The notes beneath the pieces were generated by a model. The model was not told the origin of the DNA, searched no databases, and saw only the letters and a program-made list of their open reading frames with translations. Of a DNA stretch of 64,000 nt, positions 24,336-35,135 are shown piece by piece (positions within the stretch are counted from its first letter, which is position 1; each line of letters opens with the position of its first letter). Position numbers and translations under genes: made by a program. Source of the stretch: Marisa cornuarietis (taxonomy: Eukaryota > Mollusca > Gastropoda > Architaenioglossa > Ampullariidae). The stretch lies in NCBI GenBank assembly GCA_004794655.1, contig SMMW01000090.1, forward strand, positions 496,001-560,000, given 5' to 3'.

Positions 24336-27300
24336 GTAAAAAACCAAGAAGAGCCTATGGCAAACTGAAATCAACTGCTTTGAAGGCTATCTGAGCCTAA
24401 AACATTACTTTAAGGATGATATTTAGCCTTTAAATCCACCAATGATTATTTGGTCTCCCGTGTGTGCCATTCATTTAAGTTCACACAGCATAATCTTCAC
24501 CAACCAGACTTTTTAGAGGCACGACGCTGCATTAGATTATAAGAGAAGTATGCATAGGCCCGCTAAAGCACCTGTAGAACTTATAGCTGCATTATGGAAC
24601 TGTAACAGAGATGTTTCAAGTATACATGTTTGAGTATGCACGTGGTCGAACGTGTCCGCTCGTATCTGTGCGTTTGTGCGTGCGTGTGTGCATACATGCT
24701 GCAGATTGACTCAGATGGCCAGGTGCAGAAACCAATCATCCATTTTTGGATTGACCTTGCACCTATGTACAGGTAACTTTCAAAAGATCAAAAACATCCA
24801 GCATTTATTTACAAGCAGCATCAAACCCTCATCCACCACTCACGTGCCGGCGTTTATCTTTTGCTCCCTTTCCCGATGGCAAATGTCTAAAATCTCGGAA
24901 CGAAAATTGTGGATGCAGGAGAGACAGATAGGGAAGTTTGTGTTCGCAGCAAACTCGACAGTGTGCGGTCGACATTTAGCATCAGAATTTCATATAAATT
25001 ACGTGTTCAGTCAGCTTTAGATGTCCACACTCATCTTTCTAATCGTGCGACATAGCTGAAGATTACACCACTGTTTGTGTCTCGATGCTATCGATCTACT
25101 GAATTAGGTTAGGCTGATAATTATAATCACACTGTTTACGCAAGCAAATTAACCTCTGACTATCGATAAAGAAAGAGCGAACAATTTGTCACAAGTACAC
25201 TTAGGTGTGTGAGATATAAAAAAAAGAGTTAAAGCCATCTTTTAAAAAAATCGATCGCCTGTGTTGAAGACAACAAGCGTTTTTTTTCAATATTAACCAG
25301 TAGCTAAGACTTTATATAAATATATAATTTACTGTTTTTTGTCAGCAGTTACCTAACTCAGGTCTGACCGTCAAGGGCCTCACTTTCTCCCTGTACACGT
25401 TGACATCTGCATCATAAGTCTGCAGGTCCTTTTTGTCATGTGCATGTGTTAATATCTGCTTATGTACTTTTGCACGTGTATGTGTGTTTCAGCGTCCAGC
25501 TGGCTAGTGACTTCCTCCTGCTTCTCGTCTCCCGCACGGGTCTGCTCATGGCCTACGACTATAGTAAGCTCAGCCCCTCCCATAGCCCGAGGGTGTGAAT
25601 TTATGAAGGCGCCCACCTCTCTCCATCCAAGGCTAGGAATCGTTCCCACAGTATCATGACAGCTTGTTTCAAATGCGAAGAGGTTCTTGTAATATAGCCT
25701 CTGACTTCCGAGTATGACTAGACTAGAGCGACACCTACCGGTGTTATGGTTACCATAACCTTTGCTTGTATGTATCTTGAAGTAAACTTAATAGCGAGTG
25801 TGGATGGGCGACGGGAGAGTTTTTGTACGAGCAGCCTACTCGTGTAAGTGTAGAACAAGTAGTTAGTGCGTTAGCGTTACTTTTTTCTTGTTCTTGCAGA
25901 TGGCATTCCTCAAGCATCTCTGTTAATACGCGACGAAATCGAGGGCGTCAACGGCACATTTGTACCTGTAGCTCAGCCGGTCATCTACGGCAATAGGTCC
26001 TACATCCTTATGCAGTTTGCACCTGATTCGCCAGTGCCAGATTATAAAGTGATTACCTTTTGATACACATCATTGGTCAGCTCTTCAAGGCGATGTGCTC
26101 TTTGACATAAACGTGCTGGCTGTTGTTATTTATGAAGAAGATGATGATGGTGTGGGAAGGGAGATAAATAGGCTGGGATCTGAGAGCTCTTTAGGGAGCA
26201 ATGGCCATGAGGGATTTAAAGAAATGGCGGTGAAGTAAATTGACTTTGAAAGCTACTTTTATTGAAGAATGAAGAAACAACTGGTCTATTTTTATGGGGT
26301 AAGGGTGAAGGTTATACAATGTAATGCATGAAAATATAAATTTATCAAACACTCTCTTTTCCACACACACACACACACACACGATGATACTACATATATC
26401 ACGACATTAAATCTCAAAAATACAAAGAAAATACAAATGTAGACATACAAATTTGGAAAGAATTTTTGTACAGGTGCAAGTGTTGACGCTCATATCTATG
26501 CCACATAGTTGCAGGCTAATATCCTGGGCCTACAACGTCTGTACGCCATTGACATTTTTGATCGCTTGGTCAAGTGTATCAACCTGGTTTGGTATGTCAA
26601 CTTCGAGCGCGAATTTTGTCCCCCGCATAACAGCAGACGCAAGCAGTGCCAACCGGCCAGTGAGATGTACAGTTCAACGGTCCTCGTACATCGCGATACC
26701 GTCTACGTCAGCCTTGGGCGACCCTTGGCGGATTGCGAGTGCACTACAACAGCCGGCAATAAAGACAGTGCAGGTGACGTAGCTCAGAAAGTGAATAAAC
26801 ATTTATCTCCATTTTCCACTGGACTTCAAAAAGGAAAAAAAAAAAAACATTCTACATGTTTTGATAACATGAAAAAACATGAACCCTGACCTGGATCTTT
26901 GGGGGTGGGGGTGGGGTCCGGTGGCGTCTGTTAAAATTACAGTGAAAAGTGGCTGTCATGGGTTGTGATCTCCTCTCGAACACGCTGTTCTTTCTCTGTA
27001 TGTACCACCTATGATACAGAGCCGTGATGTAGCCTTAATTGCTGACTCGACGTAAAACACCAATTTCCCCTTTCACCCAACTGTAAGAAAATGGGGTCCG
27101 TGAGATGGATGGAGGACTAATTTCACTCTCGGCTGCTCCACCATGCACTCAGTTCTGTAAGTATACGCGAAAAGGCAGACACTAAGCTGCCGATGATTCG
27201 TTCATTATTCGTCTAGTTAGTAAGAAAGTGTTTCCACCTTGAGGTGACTTCGCACTACGGGAGGAGAGGGGAGGGTACGAAACCGGAGTACCCGGGGAAA

Positions 27301-29211
27301 AGCCCCGGCGCCCAGCCCTGCGGACAGTTGTCACACACGGAGCGTACCGAGAGGAGATCTGAACCTGAGTTTCTCACTGCAGTGGAGGCAAGCGAGCGTT
27401 TTAACCGCGCCCCAAGCTGCCTATGAGATAACAGATGAACAAAAGCTTCCAGACCCACGTCCCCCTGGCGCCGCACAACTCGTCACGACGTGGGATGTTC
27501 GGGTTAAGGCGACAAAGGGCGGAGTTTTATGGCAGACCATAAACTCCGCTGTCCCACGCTTCTTCCTCGGTTTGAAGTCGGTTTCTCAGGTCGTTCCTGA
27601 CATCACTGGTGTAGGCCTAATTATACCGTTGCCTAAGAGCGAACCAGTAAGTTGCTCTATCCCACGTCAGTTCGTGACCTACGAGAAATTTTGTTGTTGT
27701 CGGTTACCGAACCTCTATTCTACTCCCCCATCCCATCCCCTCAGCCATCAAACACGATTCTTTTCTTCTCTGTAAACATAGGAACCCTTTTATGACATTG
27801 CGCACTATACATTTTAAAGAAGACTGAGACAGTCGGTTTCTTTAGTTCAGTGACTGTTTTGGGACGAAAAGGTAAAGTATTAGTTACCACTCACAAACCC
27901 CCAAACTCTATATCTTACGTAATATCGGTGGAATCTCCCATCCCTAAAGTGCAAGGGGGTTTCAGAGTCTCAGCTAAAATTGTTGAGGGTTGGGGATCCT
28001 TACTGAAACCTTTGGCGGTTTTAACCTATCCCACCTCCGACAATCAATATTGGACGTTTATTTTTTTAGTAGAAGAAAAAAATAAAGAGTATCCAATGTA
28101 ATTTGTGAATATGCTCGTGACCTTTATCCCTAATAAAAAAAAATTTATTGGTGTAAAAGCATGTCCTTGACGTTTGATAACAAGTAATGGTGAAATATTT
28201 CCTTTTCAGTCCGGTTTATTACACAATTTCTTTATGATATGAGATGATTAAGATCTCCGCCTTAAACTCGTTTACCTTTACAGACGTTCCAGGCAAAATT
28301 ACTTTATCTTATTTAGAGTACTTTTATATACTTTTCCCACGTTCGCGATAGACCGCAGTAAAGCACATTGCAATATAATTTGCGTATTGTTAGCTTTCCG
28401 ACTTTTTCACAACTATCAGAAAATGTGCGTCATTTAGAAATACATGTATTTCTGGTAGAAGTTCTGCACATTAACTTTAGTGACATCGTTTGTCAATAAA
28501 ATTCTCATCTGTTCAGGAACCCTGTGGGCTTTCAAAGACCTGGGTAACACGTCGAGGCTGCTGTTCAAGAACAACTGTTCCGTGTCATCGCTCTCCATCT
28601 ACGACGATGACGACGTATGGGAAGCACAGCACCCGATAGAGCCGCGCGGGGCCAGAGGTCGCCGCGCTCTGATGGCTAGCGAGGCAGTGCTATGGGCCGC
28701 TACGGAGCACCGTATCACGGGCTACAGCACACACAATGGCTCCGTCTTGCACGAGATGGACGTCAGCAAGCTGCTCAATGTCTCGTGCCGCATCACCTCG
28801 AAGGTCATGGTCGCACGCCGCGCGGACGGCAGTTCCGAGCGGCTCGTCTTTGCGGTGGCGGTAGCGGCGGCGACGACCGCGACGCGACAGTGTTGTGCCT
28901 CGCCTACGCATCACGACGGACGATGGGATAATAGCTCGCGGTCCCTGGTAGTCGCCGTGGACGCCAGCATTCCTGGTGGACTGCAGCTACTGTGGACCGT
29001 CCCGGCACCAGCGGGTTCCACAGTGGTGGGGCAGATCGCCAACGTTATGCTCGCAGAGCGTGCAGGTCTAGGAGACGGCCGCAAGGAGGGAAAAAGGAAA
29101 GACAACCTTAGTGCAGAAGAGAAGCCGTCAAGCAACGCGGCCAAGATTCTGCTGGTGGCCATGGCCGTGTCGGACAAAACGGAGCAGATTTTCGCCATCG
29201 GCGATAAATAA
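23553..29211 (+). CDS. Secreted protein, probable PQQ-like beta-propeller, function unknown
   Basis: Seven exons: 23553-23851, 24158-24290, 24705-24772, 25493-25563, 25900-26048, 26515-26773 and 28517-29211. All junctions are GT-AG and in phase, giving 557 residues. The N-terminus is a signal peptide (IVLMLLLLLRV hydrophobic core, then an ATATAT stretch). Several short blade-like strands recur: GYVSLDYTASGKTLWRYD, GLLMAYDY, ANILGLQRLYAID, AGTLWAFKDLG and AEHRITGYS-type turns ('W/Y-A-x-D' ends). This pattern is common in quinoprotein/PQQ-like propellers. Several N-x-S/T sites (DNLT, NGT, NRS, NNCS, LNVS, DNSS) and cysteine pairs (CPAEGC, CVTCKNGLVC, CECTTT) suit an extracellular or ER-lumen protein. 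I do not recognise an orthologue. The last exon is markedly GC-rich compared with the others. Intron 6 (26774-28516) contains a SINE-like repeat. AATAAA at 30046 is one possible poly(A) signal. Confidence 0.82.
24873..25022 (+). repeat. Dispersed ~150-bp repeat, copy 2
   Basis: This is the partner of 21203-21350: GATGGCAAATGTCTAAAA, CGAAAATTGTGGATGCAG, TTTGTGTTCGCAGCAAAC, ending near TTCAGTCAGCTTTAGATG. It lies in intron 3 of the secreted-protein gene, 3.7 kb from copy 1. Confidence 0.7.
27231..27425 (+). mobile_element. SINE-like dispersed element, copy 1
   Basis: A GC-rich block contains GAGGTGACTTCGCACTACG, ACCGGAGTACCCGGGG and GACAGTTGTCACACACGGAG, then a segment like CCGAGAGGAGATCTGAACC. 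A diverged copy is at 40385-40530. The final part resembles a complementary tRNA B-box, so a tRNA-derived SINE is possible. It lies in intron 6 of the secreted-protein gene. Confidence 0.5.
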
Positions 29212-32200
29212 CAATGTGACAACAGCGAGAAGAACGGTAGCGGGGTAGGTGGGGGAAAGAAAGGGTTAGTTGTGACAAGTTGGGGGGGGGCCTGTTGAAA
29301 GCAGAGAGAGGGGGGGGGAGGGGTGCCGACAGAAAGCAAATGTGAAGCACCGACGTCGTTTATTTGATGTGTGAACAGCTTTTTTCATGACTGGATGTCA
29401 ATTTGTAGTTCTTTTTTTTAAACAAAAATTAGGGGAGGGTGGTTAATAGAAATCGAGGAAATGTGAAAGTGGCGTGCAACAAAAAAATTAAACTGAAATT
29501 ACATCAGGTAGATTGCTGGTAATTCATATTGTCTATTTTATTTAGTCGTGTAAGCCTGCATGGAGATCGGATGGATCGCGCTAGCTTCACTTTACATTTC
29601 AGCTTATCCCTCGATTGCTGGCGTGTGCCTTGTCAGTGACTCGGTGACTAAAGTTGTTTGTCATTAATTCCCTCCCACCCTAACCTCACCTGCCCAGCGA
29701 ATCCTCTCATCGCTTCAGGCCCCATCGCCTCCTCCCTCCCCCGACGACCACCCGCCCCACAGCGAGTACCGAGCCGCCGTCAGACACTCGCGTGAGGTGT
29801 GTCGGCAGGTAGTTTAAAGGCCTACTACAACCAAAGAGGATATCTTCTTTGCTACAATTAGCACGCGAGTGACAAGCTCTAATAGGTATGTACGCCCATA
29901 GGGTGCCGCAAGGTGGCGCTTTAAACCTCAATCATTTTTCATCGCAGTGAGAGGGGCCTGAACTGTTGCTGCTGATTTGTGCATGATTGTATTTAGGTTG
30001 GTGGGGTGGTTGGGAAGCAAGGGTTCCCTCCCGGGGTGTTCTGTTAATAAAGGTGACTGTTGCAAAATTTTTTGCAGATCATATCAGAATCAAGTATTTC
30101 ACATTGAAGTAAAGTGGGTTTTTTTTAAGGTACAGAGGAGTAGTTCGATTTTTATTGACAGATTATTAGGATGAGAATAAAATAAATGTTTGAAGCCGAT
30201 TTACTCAAATCCTGCAGGAGTTAACTGGAATCGGGCGAATCTGAAGCAGAAACGGCGGAGAAGGTAGAATGAGACATCTGGTCTTTGGAGGCTGTCCGCA
30301 CTATTTCAGTATCTCATTCGTTATCATGTCACCCGAACTGCCCTCAAGATGGATCACTTCCTCGGTGGTATCAAGGCCCCTTGTTAATTATAATGCTAAA
30401 TTATTTTCCCAGTATATAATATTACAATTCGATTGTCAATATCTACATTTCATTCAGTAAAGTAATATAGACTGCAAACATTAGAACAAGTGCACAAGGA
30501 TTTACTTTAACATAAGAGTTCTTTACACGTGAGTGGTTAGTAAATGAGTAAACTGACGTTAAAGGATCAAACTTGTAGTACCCCGCGCCATAGAAAAAAA
30601 TCACCAGAGTGAAGAATTTTAAGTCAACCTTTCTTGAAAAGAAAAGAAGGGAAAAAAATCCACTGACCAAGACCAGGCCCCTTCACAGCCGCCGGCCCAG
30701 GTACCCCAGACCCCCCCCCTGTTCCCCCTCCCGCAATCTCGTCAGGCTTGGGCGGCCTTGTCAAAGGGTTGGGGTTTCTGACGTTTCTAGCGAGGTTGCA
30801 GTGTGGCACTCAGAACATCCCAACAACACCACCCGCTTGTTAACTGAATTTCTGACAAGCCGCTTTAATGTTTTTAATGCTTTTATGTAAAATTCTGCGA
30901 TACAGCTGTTTCGCTGTCTTTGAAGGCAGTGGAAGTGTAGACAAAGTTAACCTGCCACCGGCCGTGCCTGATGTGCCCGTCAAACGATGTCGTTTGCTGA
31001 TGTAATTTGCCGAGTGATGTGCGCCTTCAAAGTGCCGCGTGCACGCAGCAACGACACTTTACTTACTCTTGTGGCTGTGTGCGGTTGAACCCTCGTGGAA
31101 AGTAGTGGGCATGTGCAACAGCGAAATATTGAGCTCCACGGTTTTCTCGATCTGACTGGAAAAGTAGACACCTCTATTTTAAAGATCGTTTGGGGAGTGT
31201 GGTAATAAACCGCACTTTTCTTGGGGTCAGCTTTCTTTGCAAGGGTGGTGGTCCATCTTTTCTACCTCTCATTACCTTTCTCAACTCTGCACGGGAACCG
31301 ATATACTGATATTTTATCTGCTCAGAATACATGGATTAAATGCTATATTTGAAACCGCGCAACTTGAATGCCATAAGACAACAGTAAACTAATATGTTTT
31401 CAGCTCAAATAATTTTACCAACAGGTTCTGATTTCGTAATTAAAAGGGTTAACTCCCCAAAATACTCTCTTTTTGATGAAGAGACAAGTCATATGTTATA
31501 TAACGGCAGTGGCAGCGCAATAAGACAATGTACAGTCCAGATAGTGTTAAATTTAATCATCTCGTTGACAAAGCTTTTATATTTATGCAAAATTTCACTT
31601 ATTGTTTAAACCCGTTGAGCATAGCTATACATTAGAATACATGGTATAATAATAATGATTTCTATAACTTACTGTGGAAGATATACACTGACGCATTGCT
31701 GTAAGCACACATAGAGGCTGGGAATCCCCTCTCACCTCATTTTTCTCATGTTTTCTTTTCTCTTTGTACTGAAAGAATGCATGAAAAGATCTTTGCATGA
31801 ACTGCGTAAATGTTTAATCATGTGTTTAAGTGCTGTGTATAAAGCGTCAGTGTGAATAAAAGGGCATAGTAATAATAATGGTTGACAGAAGCTAAAGAGT
31901 TTTGCAAATTTTGCCCGCTTTAGCAAATTAACTGCTTTTTAGTACTTCTTGGGAATCAACCTGTCCCCTTCGGACACAATCTGAATCACCTTGCCAAGTA
32001 TTCTTCGCATCACGTTGACAGTTCTTGCTTCTTTTAGTGCTACCAATACAATGCAGAGCAGCCCCCTTCCTCCATTATCGTTCAGCATCACCGCACCCAC
32101 GTACCTGTCTACCCCTCCTCCTAGCCTCCCCAAATACCTGATTTCTATCCACTACCTCTTCCCCAGCTTAAAAACAATGCGCTTCCGTAAGTTCTCTCTA

Positions 32201-32806
32201 TATCAGCATTAATTTTCATCTCTTGTATCTCGCATGCTGTCGGTAGACCTTTAAAGCGTTTATGACTTCTGCCTCATAGTATAAATAAATTGTTATAAAT
32301 ACTAAAATAAGCTTAGTGCTTGTAGGTCATGCCAGCTTAGTTGGTTTTTCTGCTTTCTTGGTTTACTTTTTCCCTCATTGAAGCACAACGAAAAGAGTTT
32401 TGATGATTACAAGTTATACACACAACAGTTTTATAGTAAAACACAGGTCTGCACTCACAGTAACTCTAATCTAGTGGTGTGTGCGCGTTTTAAGGTGGAG
32501 TTGGGAAAAACCACCATTTTTAAGCAGTGTTTTTAAAACAAACAACAAACTGTCAAACTTGTGTGTAACGGTGGGCAACATAGAGCGTGAGAAACTTTCT
32601 TGAATGTGTCATGTGCTGTTAATGTGCACTGACAGCGTATGCCACTCGGATTATTTTTGTTTCATTCATAACCTACTGATGTATGAGCATGTGAAAGGTC
32701 CTGAATGAGGATGTGAAATGTGACTAAACTGCTACAGGCCTGCAAAATACACAAGTTAAAAAAAACAAGAAAAGCCTACTAAAACAGCACTCGTGATTAT
32801 TTAACT
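29212..32806. other. Intergenic region, secreted-protein gene 3' side to nanos 3' side
   Basis: This convergent gap holds the 3' UTR of the secreted gene (poly-G stretches near 29281-29325). A G/C-rich block around 29700-29930 and AT-rich text follow. A retroposon-tail-like (ATT)n with ATAGA-type text occurs near 31645-31700. I recognise no gene in it. Confidence 0.45.
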
Positions 32807-32812
32807 TTTATT
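32807..32812 (-). terminator. Candidate poly(A) signal for nanos
   Basis: AATAAA on the minus strand, about 965 nt downstream of the nanos stop at the far edge of an AT-rich UTR-like stretch. Chosen by position only. Confidence 0.3.
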
Positions 32813-33182
32813 TTCTACAAAAACATTAACAGATTAGATTCACTAAAATGCCACACTTACATACACTGGACGATATGTAGATTTTAAAAAAAAGCTCCTT
32901 TGGTATTTACAATATTTTTCTAAACTAAATTGATAAAGAGATTATGCTTCATACACCCAACAAGGAAAACATATTAAACAGAAATGGAAAAATTAAACTT
33001 TTGAAAAACAAAAGCGATTCCCATAGAAAAACTAACATAGATTGATGTCTTTGGTAATTAAAGTTCCATTATGCTAAAAGGTGGTATATGCTTGATTTTT
33101 CATATAAAAATTGAAGCCCAGCTTTGCTACAAAACACAGCAATCAATTGTGTATTTACAATACCCTCTCTAAAATGCCAATG

Positions 33183-33812
33183 CCTAGGAGAAAAGGCATA
33201 CAAAATAGTTTTTGAGTATGTTGTCAGGAGCACAGGCATCAATGACTTAATAATAATCTTTTAATATAATGACAACGTATACTTTAACACGGCAGACAGC
33301 TATCAAAATCGTGTTCAAAGAACAGGCTGCTTTTACTTAAAATTAAATGCCGCCCCACGAAACCCCCAGTCTATAATGCCAGTACTAAATGCCCACAACC
33401 TAATAAGATTTAACTCCAGCCTCCCCTTCCCTTCCCACAAGTCTTTAATTCCAGTACACAGTCCTTCTGGAATTTTTAATAAAGGAAAAAGTGGTGCGAA
33501 ACTGCCAATACCTTGGAAAAAAGGCAAAAAGGGCAGACTCTGAGTATGCTGTCTGGAGCATGTCAATGACTATGTAACAACAATCTTTCACAATGAAAAG
33601 GTATACTTAAACACGGCAGACTATCAAAATCGTGTTTAAAGAAATGGTCTAAATTCTTTGACTTAAAAATAAAAGCGGCTATGCCCCACCCCCCACAAGT
33701 CTTTAATGGCAGTACTAAATAATGCTCACAAAACTGAGCAAGATTTAACTCCAGCTCCCCACTCCCACAAGTCTTTTAGTACCGGTACACAGTCCCTCTG
33801 GAATTTTTATTT
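33183..33812. repeat. ~325-bp tandem duplication of the nanos 3' end
   Basis: Units 33183-33509 and 33510-33812 align along their length. Shared landmarks, in the same order in each, are GAGTATG-TGTC, AACACGGCAGAC, TATCAAAATCGTGTT, AGATTTAACTCCAGC, CCCACAAGTCTTT and ACACAGTCC-TCTGGAATTTTTA. The right unit overlaps the last dozen nanos codons and its stop (33776-33812). The left unit lies wholly in the 3' UTR, where it has lost the frame. Confidence 0.85.
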
Positions 33813-35135
33813 GTTACTTTAATCGCCCTCCTCGCCTCCAAGGCATCAAGGAGGCTCACCTTGTCCCTCAAGGGACAGTACTTGATGGTGTGAGCCCTCT
33901 CCGCTGTGGCAAAGCAGAGAGGACATGTGAATGTTCTCAAAACTGGGCACGTGACCATGCCCCGATCATCGTGCAGACGATGTGACGTATAAAACTCTGC
34001 CTTCTCGTTATTTTTCTTGCAGAATTTGCAAATATTCCTCTGACGGCTGACCGTGGCCAACGGAGAGAAAGATGACGGGATAGATGGCGACAGACCAGCA
34101 CTTGGTTGGTTAGCAGGTCCCTGGTTCCGTTGCTGGAAAGAGAAAGCAGTATAATTAGATGGCAGTAAAACGACAACAAAAACTGCATGACATTTAATGT
34201 GTCAATGTTAAAGCGATACAACATGACAGGAAGATGTTCGTGTTAAGGCCTTCTGATTCAGTCTTGGTAGGAAAATCCGTATAACTTCTCTTCTGAATTG
34301 ACAATTTACAACAAAACATCATGTTTGCAGTGACAAGATAAGCGAGTTTTTATCAGCTTCAACTTTTGAACTAATAACGAGTGATAATTTTAATATCGAT
34401 GTATTTTGTCACAATATAAAGACATCAAGCAGAATTTATTTATACTGGTCTTCGATTAACCAGTTGTCAGTCTTTCGCTCCAAACTAGAACCCAAATGCC
34501 TAATAATGCATGAGCATTCTTAATGTCACAATCTCACAAAATGTGAACTTGAGACATTATTCACCGTAACCTCTCAATTTATCAGAGTGTCCCAGTAGTT
34601 ATTTAGAGGTAGAACAACTATGACAGCGAGAAAGATTGATGCACGATAGTTATATATATAAGAGGGATAAAGTGGGGAGCCGTATTATATGTCTAAAATT
34701 CTGCGATTCTTCTGAGCGATATTTTATATATCACTCCAAAATGAAATCATTTTTCTGCAAACTGTGTTTGGTGATACAATTTTTCTGCCGTCACCTGCAC
34801 GGTTTGGTTTTGTTTTTAAGCACACGATGTCTCGATTATATCGCTTCGAAGTTATGCAGTATATGTATATCTAATTTTAAGACGATGCACACACGCACTC
34901 GGACTACACATGAAATGTTAAAAATAAATTAGGGCCTAAATGCATGGTAGACGACCAGATATACAATTAGCGACAGTAAACTTTTTTTTCCAAATATGAT
35001 CCAACAGAAAAAAATCACACCGACCTGCTTCAAGCTGATACTTCCTCCCAGGGATTCTAGAAACATTCTCCTCCTGCACTCGACGAGATATATATCCATC
35101 TCATCAAGTTCAACACCATCCAACGTTTCAGCCAT
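33776..35135 (-). CDS. nanos: Nanos homologue (germline RNA-binding translational repressor)
   Basis: Nanos proteins act with Pumilio and the CCR4-NOT deadenylase to silence mRNAs, classically in germ cells (family knowledge). Exons 35025-35135 and 33776-34132 join in phase 0 to 155 residues. The start ATG at 35135 is the only ATG in the open frame. Exon 2 carries the complete double zinc finger with exact nanos spacing: C-x2-C-x12-H-x10-C (CKFC ... TSHRL ... VTC), then C-x2-C-x7-H-x4-C (CPLC ... AH ... YC). TCPVLR and AHTIKYCP are hallmark segments. Exon 1 gives a short N-terminus containing DGVELDEMDIYLVECRRRMF, which probably includes the region used for CCR4-NOT contact. It is not the vertebrate NIM sequence. 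The protein is short, as in many invertebrate nanos genes. A paralogous first exon lies upstream at 40192-40305, and the 3' end is duplicated. Confidence 0.95.

Noticed and set aside
28690..29350. Minus-strand and alternate-frame ORFs over the last exon of the secreted-protein gene
   Set aside because: GC-rich coding sequence lowers stop frequency in all frames. The in-phase plus frame is the one joined by splice sites.
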